A stretch of DNA of 57,252 nt from a bacterium endosymbiont of Escarpia laminata (GTDB lineage Bacteria; Pseudomonadota; Gammaproteobacteria; Chromatiales; Chromatiaceae), in contig QGON01000047.1 in assembly GCA_003660235.1 (NCBI GenBank), forward strand, positions 1 to 57,252. The letters are read 5' to 3'. A program made the translations under genes and the position numbers. The notes under the pieces are model-generated. The model made no database searches. It was given only the letters and a program-made list of their open reading frames with translations, and was not told the origin of the DNA. This document shows positions 1-9,033 of the stretch, piece after piece. How positions within the stretch are numbered: the stretch's first letter is position 1; each line of letters starts with the position of its first letter.

Positions 1-314
1 AGCATGGCATCCCGAGACGTGTAATAACGCTGAAAACCGGCCACGGTACGCTGTCGGCGCCGTATCTTTCCGGTCTTGCGGTACTGTGCCACCAGGCGGG
101 TGACGGTCTGGCGTGAATAGCCACTGACTCGTCCCAGATAACGCAGTATGAGTCCTCGCTCAGCCCGGCCAAGGGAGAAATAGCGGAACCTGACCAATGT
201 TGCCTGAATCCACCGATAGCGCTCATCTTTCCCTTCAATTGCAAATTCTATCTCCGCCGTCCCTTCCAGAAAGGCGCGGATATCGTCCAGGGTCTGGATC
301 TTCTTGTCGTTCAT
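1..314 (-). CDS. Transposase N-terminal fragment (integrase-core/IS481-like), cut by window edge
   Basis: A reading frame starts with ATG at 314 (MNDKKIQTLDDIRAFLEG) and stays open to base 1, about 104 codons. It carries a helix-turn-helix region around residues 58-75 (RYLGRVSGYSRQTVTRL) of the kind that precedes an rve/DDE integrase core. The catalytic part lies outside the window. Together with the repeated terminal motif at 362-418 it marks the end of an insertion sequence that has entered the 3' end of the NACHT gene at 456-3317. Assignment to IS481 rather than another rve-type family is from memory and uncertain. Confidence 0.75.
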   Translation of the reverse strand, partial: MNDKKIQTLDDIRAFLEGTAEIEFAIEGKDERYRWIQATLVRFRYFSLGRAERGLILRYLGRVSGYSRQTVTRLVAQYRKTGKIRRRQRTVAGFQRYYTSRDAM

Positions 315-361
315 GTAAGTCACCATAGGTAACCTATCATGAACAGGAACTTCCGCCGCGT

Positions 362-418
362 CAGACTCATTTCACGTTGGAATTGAGCCCTTCGTTCAGA
401 CTCATTTCATATTGGACA
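362..418. repeat. Insertion-sequence end with two tandem terminal motifs
   Basis: On the minus strand the motif TGTCCAATATGAAATGAG (from 418) is followed about 35 bp further in by a second copy, TTCCAACGTGAAATGAG, both ending in TCTGA. The outer copy starts with TG and abuts the interrupted reading frame of the NACHT gene, so 418/419 is taken as the element boundary. Two spaced copies of a terminal motif suggest a transposase binding array. The other end of the element is outside the window, so the target duplication cannot be checked. Confidence 0.65.
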
Positions 419-455
419 AGGCTCCCCCTTGTTGTATATTGGCTGGATCGTCATA

Positions 456-3317
456 CTAGTTTAGACACCACTCCCAGACGTTTCCAGCAAGATCCGATAC
501 CCTTTGCGCAGAGTCCCCCTGCGGATAGATACCCACGGCCGTGGTTCGGCGCAGATAGTGAGAACCTGCACCTCTTACAGTCTCATCAATGTTGGCCCGC
601 CCGCTTTCGTACTCCGAACCCCAAGGGTAGTCCTGACCCGGATTGCCGCTGGTGGCGGCATGCTGCCACTGCCACTCTGTCGGTGGACTCACCCGGTAAC
701 CCAGCCGGTCGGATAGCCAGGCACAGAAGGCCATCGCCTCGTACCAGGAGACCGTTTCACGGGGATGGTTGTCTTCCTTCCATCGTGAGGACCAAGATTT
801 GTCCGGTTCCACCTCCAAGTCTGCCCACCACTCAGGATTTTTATACCCCTTGTCATCATCGATAAAGGCCTGGAACTGGGCGTTGGTGACGGGGTAGCGG
901 GAGAGGCGGAAGGTCTCTACCGGGAAAGCGCCCGCATTGCCGGACAGGGTGACTTCACCTGCTGGAATATCCTGCCAAGCGATATCGGGCAGGCCATTTT
1001 CATCCAGCCCCACACCGGGGCGATCATCGAGACCGGCTGCACCCAGTGCGCGAAACAGTGCTTCACGATGTTCCGGGTTCTCTACCACTTCCAGTGCGGC
1101 ATAACATGTCTGGCGATAGATCCTGCTCCACTCGCCTATCTCTCCCCGTGCCTGGGCAATTTCCAAACAGTCACCCAACAGAATGGCGGGGCGCGGGTTT
1201 TGGCGCAGTGAATCCCGGTCAAGATAATCCCCCAGTACCGAGAAACGCTCCAGGGCGGTATCCAGATCCTCCCGGCTGGTGAGCCGCGCAAAGAGAAACA
1301 GCAGGGTCTGTCGCCACTGGGAGGTGCCCGCATGGGAGGCGACCAGGTCCTCCACCGATTGCCCAGAACGGACAAAACGCTCTGCAGCGAGGAAATCCTG
1401 GAAGCTGAGGTGATAGAACTCCGCCTGATTGTTCTCTGTCGGCAGTAACAGACCGGAGCGCGAGAGCAGGTCTTCCCGCTTGTCCGCCGCCTCGTCCTCA
1501 CCGCCCTCATCGTGGGGTTTGGAACGGGCATAGTCTATCAATACCCCCTCGATCTCCTCTTCGTGGATCTCTGCGTCGGGTACGCTGCGTTGTTTACCTG
1601 CCAGATCGCCGCTGTGCATCTCCCAGGCGATGACCCCCAGTCGCCGCCGTACCTTCGCCACCTCATGCGCCCGGTCAAGATAGCGGTTGTGCAGTACCTG
1701 GTTTATCACCGCGCTGTAGAGATCGTGGATATCTTTGGGCAGCCTGCTCCCTTCGTCATACTTCACGCAGAGGGCGGTCAGCAGCATGGGGTTGGTACGA
1801 AACTCGTTAAGGTCGGGGCGGGCGTCGAGTTGTTGCAACAGCCCCACGGCCTTTATTTTGCCTTTCTCTCTGTCCGCTGCATGGAACCAGCGCTGAACGA
1901 AGAGCCGTTGCAGGTCGCCAGTGAGAGCGGAGATCTCACTTTCTGCAAGGCCCAGCCCCTGACGCTCACCCGGATTCAGGCCGTAGGGGCGACTGGTGAG
2001 CAGGATGCGGTTGCCGGTTTCGATCCAGTGAGGCAGCGCCTTCTTCAGGCCGGAGAGCAGGGCGGCGCGGGGGTATTCGACGTGGCCGTCGTACTCACGG
2101 CTTGGCGGGACTTCATCAAAGCCGTCGATGATCAGCAGGCAGTTACCCTGTTTCAGATGCTCCAGAAAGAGGGTTGAAGTCAAGCCGTCAGGTTTTTTCT
2201 TGTCGAGCCAGTTGCAGAGGGCTGTCTCAAGTTGGGCGCGGGTCCAGTCGCCGTTGTCCTTCCGGCATGTCATGTGTCCCCAGAATTCGCGTAATCGGCA
2301 GAGGATGGGCAGACGGCCCAGCAGATCTTGTGGCAGTTCTTCCCGGTACTCAGCGGCCAGTTCGTGGTCGTCGCCGGGGATGGCGCCGCTGGCCACAACC
2401 CAACAGACCCAGTTGCAGAAGGTGGTTTTGCCCCTGCCTGGTGCTCCCGGCAGATAGAGGGAGTCTTGGTTCAGCCGCGTCAGTAACAGATCATGGCCTC
2501 CGCGTTCCATATTCCAGGGGGCTTTTTTCTCTTCCCCTTCCTCTGCGGGCGTTGGAGTGATTGCCGGGACGTAGACCTGCGGCAGGCGGACGTTGTGGGC
2601 CTCTTTGTTGTCTAGCCCGAGCAGAGAGATATCGCTGGCTTTGTGTCTGAGCCAATTCAGGTAGCTGCTGGGGATGGACAGCGGCTGATCGATTTTGGGT
2701 TTATCCGGTTGTGCGGGTGTTTTGAGCAGTCGATTGACCAGGGCAGTGAGGTCTTTCTCCAGGCGTGTTTTGAAGTCGTCGTCTGTTTTATGTTTGTGGT
2801 AGTCGCCAGTGAAGGTTTTGCCCTCTTTGGTGTTTTTTTCAATGAAATCATCCACAAGTTCCAGTTGTTCAAACGCCTCTCTTCTCTTTTTTCGGTCAAC
2901 ACCGGCTTCAGCTGAGAACTTCATCATGCGCCGATAGAGCAGGATCTGTGGTGGTGTTTCAGCACCGAGTGCGCCGTAGAACTCATACTCGGTGCCGGTG
3001 GGCTGGCGGCCTTCGTCTTCCAGAGGGTCGAAACTTTCGTCCAACGGCGTACCCAGACGATGGCAGAGTATGAAGACGCAGATATCGTACTCTGACATCT
3101 TTGGCAGGCTGGTTTCGATGTCGGTTTGTGGTGAGTTGGTGATCAGTTTTGGGTAGTGGGTGTTGTCCCAGCCGTAACCCTTTACCGCAATGTTGCGGGG
3201 TCGCCAGTGGTGGCTGTTCAACCGATCTATGACCTCAAAGGCGGCCTCGCGCTCCTCTTCCACATCACCGGGTGAGCCGACGAAGATGCGGATGATCGAT
3301 TTTACTTCTTTTTTCAT
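456..3317 (-). CDS. DUF4062-NACHT-FGE-sulfatase protein, 3' end lost to amber codon and IS
   Basis: A 953-residue multidomain NTPase. Residues ~8-200 match the DUF4062 N-terminal domain (RIFVGSPGDVEEER). A NACHT/STAND ATPase follows with P-loop LPGAPGRGKTTF near 287-298 and Walker B LLIIDGFDEVP near 392-402. An FGE-sulfatase/SUMF1 fold starts near 777 (PAGEVTLSGN, RLSRYPVTNAQF, GNVWEWCLN). The frame stops at TAG (456-458), but the following codons still read like the family (YDDPANIQQGGA) up to the IS boundary at 418. The last part of the FGE fold, usually ending in RGGSW and GFR motifs, is therefore missing. Families of this kind are found in conflict or signalling systems; activity of this copy is doubtful. 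The start ATG at 3317 is the natural one. Confidence 0.85.
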   Translation of the reverse strand: MKKEVKSIIRIFVGSPGDVEEEREAAFEVIDRLNSHHWRPRNIAVKGYGWDNTHYPKLITNSPQTDIETSLPKMSEYDICVFILCHRLGTPLDESFDPLEDEGRQPTGTEYEFYGALGAETPPQILLYRRMMKFSAEAGVDRKKRREAFEQLELVDDFIEKNTKEGKTFTGDYHKHKTDDDFKTRLEKDLTALVNRLLKTPAQPDKPKIDQPLSIPSSYLNWLRHKASDISLLGLDNKEAHNVRLPQVYVPAITPTPAEEGEEKKAPWNMERGGHDLLLTRLNQDSLYLPGAPGRGKTTFCNWVCWVVASGAIPGDDHELAAEYREELPQDLLGRLPILCRLREFWGHMTCRKDNGDWTRAQLETALCNWLDKKKPDGLTSTLFLEHLKQGNCLLIIDGFDEVPPSREYDGHVEYPRAALLSGLKKALPHWIETGNRILLTSRPYGLNPGERQGLGLAESEISALTGDLQRLFVQRWFHAADREKGKIKAVGLLQQLDARPDLNEFRTNPMLLTALCVKYDEGSRLPKDIHDLYSAVINQVLHNRYLDRAHEVAKVRRRLGVIAWEMHSGDLAGKQRSVPDAEIHEEEIEGVLIDYARSKPHDEGGEDEAADKREDLLSRSGLLLPTENNQAEFYHLSFQDFLAAERFVRSGQSVEDLVASHAGTSQWRQTLLFLFARLTSREDLDTALERFSVLGDYLDRDSLRQNPRPAILLGDCLEIAQARGEIGEWSRIYRQTCYAALEVVENPEHREALFRALGAAGLDDRPGVGLDENGLPDIAWQDIPAGEVTLSGNAGAFPVETFRLSRYPVTNAQFQAFIDDDKGYKNPEWWADLEVEPDKSWSSRWKEDNHPRETVSWYEAMAFCAWLSDRLGYRVSPPTEWQWQHAATSGNPGQDYPWGSEYESGRANIDETVRGAGSHYLRRTTAVGIYPQGDSAQRVSDLAGNVWEWCLN

Positions 3318-3467
3318 GGTCTCCGTTCCGGGCGCTTTCGCTTGGTTCTGCGTCAGTATTCAGCCGAACCCCGTTCTGATGGTACGACCATGATTCCATA
3401 ACTTTGGTAAACGGTACAGGCCTGAAGCAGGAGAGTCGTCAGCTACACTATGTTCTGTTTATTTAGA

Positions 3468-3501
3468 AACGCCCGATCCGCTAGGCTTGATCGTGCCTAC
3501 G
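3468..3501 (-). repeat. Small hairpin repeat, family A (copy 1)
   Basis: Read on the minus strand: GTAGGCACGATC, loop AAGCCTAGCG, GATCGGGCGTT. It is nearly identical to copies at 9034-9067 and 41214-41247, and structurally equivalent to those at 9074-9106, 14570-14603 and 41170-41203. The stem is CGATC/GATCG. It lies between the NACHT gene and the GFA gene, in no reading frame. Confidence 0.75.
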
Positions 3502-3577
3502 CCAGTTCGGCAATTCAACTGTGAAAATTGGCTAGTGGAGAAGGCCAGAATTAGCTCAGGTCGGATTAAGAGCGCAT

Positions 3578-3994
3578 CTATCTGCCTGGCTCATAGGAGT
3601 CGTATTGAGGTAGATCATCGGACAACGTTTCCCAGTTCGCTTTTGATGTGACGAAAATATGCGCGATTGGCCTTTCGCGTATATCTGATTCGATGGTGCC
3701 AAGACGAACCCGCACTTTGTTCGGGAATGATTCGTTTTTGCTGATGATTGGCGAACCACAGTGTTTGCAGAAATATTTTGTTTGCCCTGGTGACGATTGG
3801 TAACCTGTCAGCTCGTCCTCACCCGATATAAAATTAAATTCTTCTACATCTACATTCCCATTTGTTGCAAACGCGCTGCCTTGTGCTTTTCGACACTGTG
3901 AGCAGTGGCAATAGATGATGTTCTCTATTTCGCCGGTTATTTCAAAACGGACTCTGCCGCAAAGGCAACCGCCTTTATAGGTATTCGTGCTCAT
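3578..3994 (-). CDS. GFA / CENP-V family zinc-binding protein
   Basis: A 138-residue protein of the glutathione-dependent formaldehyde-activating (GFA/Mss4-like) family. It shows the ordered cysteine motifs GGCLCGRVRFE (residues ~9-19), CHCSQCRKAQGSAF (~30-43) and KYFCKHCGSPI (~73-83), which bind two zinc ions in the family. Length is normal. Members are soluble and mostly of unknown substrate; S-hydroxymethylglutathione synthesis is established only for a few. It stands alone between a repeat-bearing gap and the HBM receptor gene, all on the minus strand. Function beyond zinc binding is not inferred. Confidence 0.88.
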   Translation of the reverse strand: MSTNTYKGGCLCGRVRFEITGEIENIIYCHCSQCRKAQGSAFATNGNVDVEEFNFISGEDELTGYQSSPGQTKYFCKHCGSPIISKNESFPNKVRVRLGTIESDIRERPIAHIFVTSKANWETLSDDLPQYDSYEPGR

Positions 3995-4137
3995 TATTCT
4001 TCATAATATCGCGCGGTAACAAACTGACTCATTTGATAGATTCGAAAGCAAGATTTTCCATAGGAGAGGAGGACCTCCTATGACCGGTTTGTTCATATCC
4101 CCCGAGCGACTTGGGAAGCCATCGCTTTTACCGGAAA

Positions 4138-5838
4138 TCACACCGCAGTCCGTTTTTGATTCTCCTGGAAGGCAACCATTTCAAGAATATTCTGCATTGA
4201 GTGGCACGAGTATCGGATGGTGTTGATGCTGATCTGGGTCTCTCCTGAGTGTCCCTCCTTCTGCAGCGCCTCCGCCTGTTCGATAACCGCCCCGTTCAGG
4301 ACGTGCAGTTTGTGATATTGCTGGAACAGCAGTTCGTGACGAGCCGCCAATGCATTTCTGAACTCCCGCTCAGCTTCATCCCTTTCCGGCTTGTCTGACG
4401 TTTGTTGCAGAATGGTTTCTAGATTCTCGCAGGCGTCAGCCTCGCGCATTGAACTTTTCCACCAGGCAATGAAACGTGATTTGTTGTCGGCCATGGTATT
4501 GACCGAGCCGGCCATTGCGTTGACTTCATCTCTTGCGCTTGGATAGAAGGGCAGACGCTCGGTGGTCTCTTCGTAGGCAAGCTGGTCCAGCATGCCGGCC
4601 ATCGACCGTAGCGGGCGAACGATACGCAGGGTGATGGAAATAGCAAAAACAATACCCAACAGTGTGGCCACGGCAACCGACCAGAGCATGAAGTGCTCCT
4701 TTTGATCCGATGAGATGTTGATCTCTTTTTCCATCTGCGCCATGACCTGATTGGCGGTCGCGACATTCTCCTTGACCAGTAACGTGATTTCAGACACCGC
4801 CCTCTGCATCTCCCAGGCCATGCGGTCAATATGGTCATTCTGTTCGACCAATGCAGTGAAGTCCCGGCGGTAGTTTTTCAAAAGACTCAGGAAGAGGGTT
4901 TTCTGTTCGGCGGTGATGGCCGACGGTTCAACCCGCGCGTGGATTCGATTCAGTTCCTGCAGGGCCATATCGACGTACTTCTTGTCATGCCTTAGCAGGT
5001 AGTCCTTTTCGCGCCGTCTCAATTGAAGAATATTATTTGCCAGCTCGGGAATGTGGTGGTTGTTCAGTATCGCCTCTATCCTATGGGCCGCCTGACGGAA
5101 AGGTCCCTTGCCGCCATGAATGTCCTCGTCGGAGAGCACCGTTCGGGCATAGGTTTCGAATGTCTCTCGATAGGTCTCTATCTCATGAAACAGCCGGGTT
5201 TTTACCCCCACCTCGAGTTGCGACTCCGCTGTTTTTCTCTCGAACTCCTGGATGAGATCGAGTACCCGCGCCAGGTATTGTTGTTCCCGCCTTAGCCCCA
5301 AGTCCTTCTCACTGCGGCGGATCTGGAGCAACTGCAGATAGAGGCGGTCTACCCTGAGGTGTCCGGCCATCGCCTCCAACTCATGGGCTGCATCACGAAA
5401 CGTACCCTGAAGGCCCGAATTGTGATCCAGTCCCATCTTGCGCCAGTCGAGCACCGTCGCCTGAAATTTCTGCTGATAGATTTTGAGCAGTTCGGTAATC
5501 CGCTCTGCAATATGAATCGACTCCGGGTCGATCCTGCCCAGATCGGCGGCGGCGAGCAGGGCTTGCTGCAACTGGCGATCCACTTCCCCGGCAAACGCCT
5601 CGTCCCGGTAGAGGAGGAATTCCTTTTCTGCCTGGCGCGCTCCCCTCATGCTGCTTTCGATTGACAACATATCGACTTTCTTGGCAACAAAGATATTCTG
5701 GAGCTGTTGATAGTCGCCCAGCGATTGCCGCAGGGTATCGTGATACTGCCAGATCACAATGAGAAAAATCAGACCGACAAGCCCAAAGCCGAAACCAATT
5801 TTTTCGCCTATGCGAAAGCTCCTGGTTAGTTTGCTCAT
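4138..5838 (-). CDS. Membrane receptor with helical bimodular-type sensor and HAMP, no output domain
   Basis: About 566 residues. A transmembrane helix near 14-34 (IGFGFGLVGLIFLIVIW) is followed by a ~340-residue helical periplasmic region with two similar modules (LRRSEKDLGLRREQQYL-type and LRRREKDYLLRHDKKYV-type segments), as in HBM sensors of chemoreceptors. A second membrane helix lies near 383-403 and a HAMP-like segment follows (RIVRPLRSMAGMLDQL). The remaining ~120 residues are helical, and I see no methyl-accepting hairpin, kinase, GGDEF or phosphatase domain. ATG at 5844 lies only 3 nt from GGGAG, whereas ATG at 5838 has 9-nt spacing, so the latter start is preferred. Sensor class is fairly sure, ligand unknown. 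Confidence 0.75.
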   Translation of the reverse strand: MSKLTRSFRIGEKIGFGFGLVGLIFLIVIWQYHDTLRQSLGDYQQLQNIFVAKKVDMLSIESSMRGARQAEKEFLLYRDEAFAGEVDRQLQQALLAAADLGRIDPESIHIAERITELLKIYQQKFQATVLDWRKMGLDHNSGLQGTFRDAAHELEAMAGHLRVDRLYLQLLQIRRSEKDLGLRREQQYLARVLDLIQEFERKTAESQLEVGVKTRLFHEIETYRETFETYARTVLSDEDIHGGKGPFRQAAHRIEAILNNHHIPELANNILQLRRREKDYLLRHDKKYVDMALQELNRIHARVEPSAITAEQKTLFLSLLKNYRRDFTALVEQNDHIDRMAWEMQRAVSEITLLVKENVATANQVMAQMEKEINISSDQKEHFMLWSVAVATLLGIVFAISITLRIVRPLRSMAGMLDQLAYEETTERLPFYPSARDEVNAMAGSVNTMADNKSRFIAWWKSSMREADACENLETILQQTSDKPERDEAEREFRNALAARHELLFQQYHKLHVLNGAVIEQAEALQKEGHSGETQISINTIRYSCHSMQNILEMVAFQENQKRTAV

Positions 5839-5959
5839 GTTCATGCACTCCCGAAGACTGGTTCTGTGCCCGGCGGCTCACCGAAACGCCACAGGAAATT
5901 TAAGGTTATCTGAGTGTGTCAGCTCAGTCCATATCTGCTTGCTTGATTAGATCCACCAT

Positions 5960-6694
5960 CTACCCTATTGCTGCCGCTGCAACAAGCAAAGCCGCTTCGC
6001 AAATCTCCACCAGTGCACCGGCGGTGTCTCCGGTGGTTCCGTCGATACGGGAGAGCATCATCTTCTGCAGTAGAAGCAGGGTGGCAATGGCGGTAAATAA
6101 CAGTGTTATCCCATCCCAGCCCCAGCCGATCAATGTCAGCAACGCGGTCAGCCCGTACACTACGAGACTTGCCTTTTCCGGTAGGTGTTGGACCAGAACC
6201 GATCCCAGTCCGTCTTTGCGCACGTAGGATGTGGTGAGAAAGAGCAGTAGCAGTTGTGCCCGGGCGATAAACGGGATCAGCAAGAGATAGCTCCAGTCCG
6301 ATTGCTGGATGATGACAGTCAAAGCGGCGAACTTGATCAGCAACAGCAACACCAGGATCACCACCGCAGCGGGACCGCAGTAGGGGTCCTTCATGATCGC
6401 CAGGGTGCGTTCCCGGTCTCCCGCGCCACCGATCCAGGCGTCGGCGCTGTCGGCAAGTCCATCCAGGTGCAGGGCGCCGGTGACCAGGGTCCAGAGAGAC
6501 AGCAGCAGAGCAGCGCTCAACATGGGGTCGATACCGGCCGTGAGCCATGTGGTGATCAACAACAGGATGCCGATGACCAGTCCCACCAGTGGGTAGTGGA
6601 GTAGAGAACGGCCAATTTCCTGTTCTGTGAGTTCAGGGTAGCGTGGGCTGGGCAGACGGGTCAGAAACTGCAGGGCAATGAAAAAGGGTTTCAT
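5960..6694 (-). CDS. cobS: Adenosylcobinamide-GDP ribazoletransferase (cobalamin synthase)
   Basis: A 244-residue integral membrane enzyme that joins adenosylcobinamide-GDP to alpha-ribazole(-phosphate), the last assembly step of cobalamin. Family motifs are clear: ALQFLTRLP at the N-terminus, GALHLDGLADSADAW (~92-106) with the acidic metal-binding cluster, and DPYCGPAAVV. Several hydrophobic helices follow. The ATG overlaps the cobC stop as ATGA, which indicates translational coupling. It is the last gene of the cobO-U-T-C-S string. Confidence 0.95.
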   Translation of the reverse strand: MKPFFIALQFLTRLPSPRYPELTEQEIGRSLLHYPLVGLVIGILLLITTWLTAGIDPMLSAALLLSLWTLVTGALHLDGLADSADAWIGGAGDRERTLAIMKDPYCGPAAVVILVLLLLIKFAALTVIIQQSDWSYLLLIPFIARAQLLLLFLTTSYVRKDGLGSVLVQHLPEKASLVVYGLTALLTLIGWGWDGITLLFTAIATLLLLQKMMLSRIDGTTGDTAGALVEICEAALLVAAAAIG

Positions 6695-7311
6695 TCCTGG
6701 AGGCTCCGGTTGTGGAAAACCAGGGAGGGGTAGAGGGTGCCGCTTGTATCGCGGCTGACCCGTATCCGGCTCAGGGCGGCGTGAGGTAACTCCAGACGCA
6801 GCAGGTTTTCCATCGGTAAACCCAGCGCCACCGCCAGGATGAGACGAATCGGTCCGCCGTGGGCGATCACCAATAGTCTCCCGCTTTCATGTTCATTGAG
6901 TAGTTGTTGCCAGCCGTTGAGCACCCGTTGCCGGAATTCTGCGAAGGGTTCGCCACCGGGTGGTGTCTGTGTCATTGGATTCTGCCAGAAACGGCTGAGG
7001 GTGTCCGGCTCGCGCTGCATCAGATCGCTGATGGTTTGTCCCTCCCACCTGCCGAAGTCCATCTCCCAAAAATTGTTGTCGAGCCGCAGGGGTACATCCC
7101 GTTGGTTGGCAAACGATGTCGCAAAATCGGCACAGCGTTTTGCCGGAGAGCTGATGATTTGACGCCAGGATTGTTGCTGGCTAACCGCTTGCTCCATCTG
7201 TGACCATCCCTTGGTGGTCAGTGGGTCATCGGTGCGGCCCCGTAGAGGGTTCCCGCCCTGGGTCTCCCCATGGCGCAGCAGATCGATTTGCAGTTCGCCG
7301 GGTTCAGTCAT
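6691..7311 (-). CDS. cobC: Alpha-ribazole phosphatase (histidine phosphatase family)
   Basis: A 206-residue phosphoglycerate-mutase-like phosphatase that removes the 5'-phosphate of alpha-ribazole or adenosylcobalamin phosphate. The catalytic RHGE motif ([10 protein letters not shown]) is near residue 13, and the second histidine is in [10 protein letters not shown] near 155. The frame is open further upstream, but the real start is the ATG at 7311, where family homology begins. This start overlaps the cobT end by 8 bp. The gene also overlaps cobS, so cobT, cobC and cobS are most likely translated together. Confidence 0.93.
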   Translation of the reverse strand: MTEPGELQIDLLRHGETQGGNPLRGRTDDPLTTKGWSQMEQAVSQQQSWRQIISSPAKRCADFATSFANQRDVPLRLDNNFWEMDFGRWEGQTISDLMQREPDTLSRFWQNPMTQTPPGGEPFAEFRQRVLNGWQQLLNEHESGRLLVIAHGGPIRLILAVALGLPMENLLRLELPHAALSRIRVSRDTSGTLYPSLVFHNRSLQE

Positions 7312-8374
7312 CCTTTTCTGATACCCCGGCTTCCCCGAAGGTCGCCATGCCGGCGTGCAGGGCGCAGGCGAGGCGCAGCAGCGGTACAGCGACCGCCGCG
7401 CCGCTGCCTTCGCCCAGCCGCATGCCCAGATCCAGCAGAGGTCTCGCTGGTAACGCCTGCATGACGGTTTTGTGTCCCGGTTCGGCAGACGCGTGGGAGA
7501 AGAGGCACCAGTCGGCCACATCCGGGTTGTGCCGGATGGCAATCAGTGCGGCGACCCCGGCGATGAAACCGTCCACCGCAACCGGCAGGCCCTGTTGCGC
7601 GCAGGTCAGATAACTGCCGGTGAGGGCGGCTATCTCGAATCCACCCAATCGACGCAGGCACTCCAGTGGATCGGTGAGATGGGGGCGATGCAGTGTGAGA
7701 GCCTTCTCTATCACTGCCGCCTTGTGGGAAACGCCGTCTGGATCGAGTCCGGTGCCTGGGCCTGCCAGCCGATCTGCAAGAGTTTTCAGCAAGGCGCAGG
7801 CCAGTGCCGTCGCTGAAGTGGTGTTGCCTATGCCCATCTCGCCGCCGATGAAGAGTTGTGTGCCGCTCTCTTTGGCTTGTATGACGGCTTCCCTGCCAGT
7901 GTCGAGGGCGGCCTGCAGTTGTGCCTGCTTCATGGCTGGACCGTGGAGGAAATTGGCGGTGCCTGCGGCGATGCGCCGGTCGGTCACCTGTCCCTGAATT
8001 TCCGGGGGAGATGGGTCAATGGTGCCGAGGTTGATAACCTCCAGGTCGGCTTCAAGCGCTCTTGCCAGGACGCAAATCGCGGCACCTCCACACGCAAAGT
8101 TGCGCACCATTTCGAGGGTGACGGCTTGGGGAAAGGCGGATACCCCTTCCGCAACCACGCCGTGGTCGCCGACGAAGAGGGTGATCTGGACTCGCTCGAT
8201 AGTTGGGCAGACGCTGCCTTGCAGACTGGCCAGGCGGATGGCGATTGTCTCCAGCTGACCCAGTGCGCCGGGTGGTTTGGTCAGTTGGGCCTGTCTTGCT
8301 TCGGCGGCCTCTTGGGCGTTTGTATCCGGTTTTGCGGCAGGGGCATGAACCCAATCAGAATATTCTTGTTTCAT
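7304..8374 (-). CDS. cobT: Nicotinate-nucleotide--dimethylbenzimidazole phosphoribosyltransferase
   Basis: A 356-residue enzyme that makes alpha-ribazole-5'-phosphate from dimethylbenzimidazole and nicotinate mononucleotide. Family hallmarks are [12 protein letters not shown] (~30-42), FVGDHGV, the glycine-rich [12 protein letters not shown] (~180), and the C-terminal [11 protein letters not shown] with its catalytic glutamate. A TTG five codons further upstream (8389) is in frame, but neither candidate has a strong Shine-Dalgarno, so the ATG at 8374 is taken. A long palindromic repeat (8402-8470) fills the gap to cobU. Confidence 0.94.
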   Translation of the reverse strand: MKQEYSDWVHAPAAKPDTNAQEAAEARQAQLTKPPGALGQLETIAIRLASLQGSVCPTIERVQITLFVGDHGVVAEGVSAFPQAVTLEMVRNFACGGAAICVLARALEADLEVINLGTIDPSPPEIQGQVTDRRIAAGTANFLHGPAMKQAQLQAALDTGREAVIQAKESGTQLFIGGEMGIGNTTSATALACALLKTLADRLAGPGTGLDPDGVSHKAAVIEKALTLHRPHLTDPLECLRRLGGFEIAALTGSYLTCAQQGLPVAVDGFIAGVAALIAIRHNPDVADWCLFSHASAEPGHKTVMQALPARPLLDLGMRLGEGSGAAVAVPLLRLACALHAGMATFGEAGVSEKDD

Positions 8375-8401
8375 TGTCTGTTTTGCCAATCATTCAAGTG
8401 T

Positions 8402-8470
8402 GTAGGATGTGGTGAGCCTGCGAACCGCATCGCTCGCGATTGATGCGGTTCGTCCCTCACCACATCCTAC
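8402..8470. repeat. Long palindromic repeat, family C (copy 1)
   Basis: An almost perfect 69-bp inverted repeat. GTAGGATGTGGTGAG (8402-8416) pairs with CTCACCACATCCTAC (8456-8470), and the inner arms GCGAACCGCATC and GATGCGGTTCG pair as well. It occupies the cobU-cobT gap. A related copy with a decayed left arm lies at 40823-40891. It is not a classical terminator because no T-run follows. Confidence 0.85.
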
Positions 8471-8476
8471 CTGCTG

Positions 8477-8998
8477 TTATTGTTCAGGTTGCTTTAGAAC
8501 ATGAGGCAGCCCAGCGACCGTGAGCACCACCCTGTCACAGCGTTGTGCGATTGCCTGATGCAGCATGCCAGCTTCATCGCAGAAACGTCGGCTCAACTCG
8601 CCCATGGGCACCACGCCCAGCCCTGTCTCGTTGGTCACCAGGATTATCTCCCCAGGCAGGGTCGGCAGCAGCGCCAACAGCGCGCGCTTCTCCTGCGCCA
8701 GCCGTTGTGCATCTTCATCCAGCAGAAGATTGGTCAACCACAAGGTCAGACACTCCACCAGCAGGCAGCGGGAGGGGGCGGCGTGGGTTAGCAGTGTCTC
8801 CGCCAGGGCCAGCGGTTCCTCCACCAATAACCAATCAGCGGGACGGTGGTTGCGATGCTGTTCGATGCGCTGCAGCATCTCATCGTCCTCCGCGCGGGCG
8901 GTGGCGATGTAGGAGACCGGCAGTCCTGAGTCAAGTGCACACTGTTGCGCCAGCCGACTTTTTCCTGAGCGCACGCCGCCGAGAATCAGTGTTTTCAT
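8477..8998 (-). CDS. cobU: Adenosylcobinamide kinase / adenosylcobinamide-phosphate guanylyltransferase
   Basis: A 173-residue bifunctional enzyme that phosphorylates adenosylcobinamide and then activates it with GMP. The P-loop GGVRSGKS is at residues 7-14. The family pattern RIEQHRNHRP (near 45-54, with the guanylylated histidine region) and VTNETGLGVVP (~121-131) are present. Length is typical. It lies between cobO and cobT on the same strand; the flanking gaps carry hairpin repeats at 9034-9106 and 8402-8470 that may influence mRNA stability. No cobalamin riboswitch was seen upstream. Confidence 0.95.
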   Translation of the reverse strand: MKTLILGGVRSGKSRLAQQCALDSGLPVSYIATARAEDDEMLQRIEQHRNHRPADWLLVEEPLALAETLLTHAAPSRCLLVECLTLWLTNLLLDEDAQRLAQEKRALLALLPTLPGEIILVTNETGLGVVPMGELSRRFCDEAGMLHQAIAQRCDRVVLTVAGLPHVLKQPEQ

Positions 8999-9033
8999 TT
9001 GGGATGTTTAGGGATGTCCTGATTGTTTTAGGT

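Noticed and set aside
456-3317. Diversity-generating retroelement around the NACHT-FGE gene.
   Set aside because: No reverse transcriptase, template repeat or variable repeat is in the window; only the missing C-terminus hints at one.
4059-4082. CATAGGAG...CTCCTATG palindrome between the HBM receptor gene and the GFA gene.
   Set aside because: The stem is 8 bp with no T-run or obvious operator context; it may be chance and was not listed as a feature.
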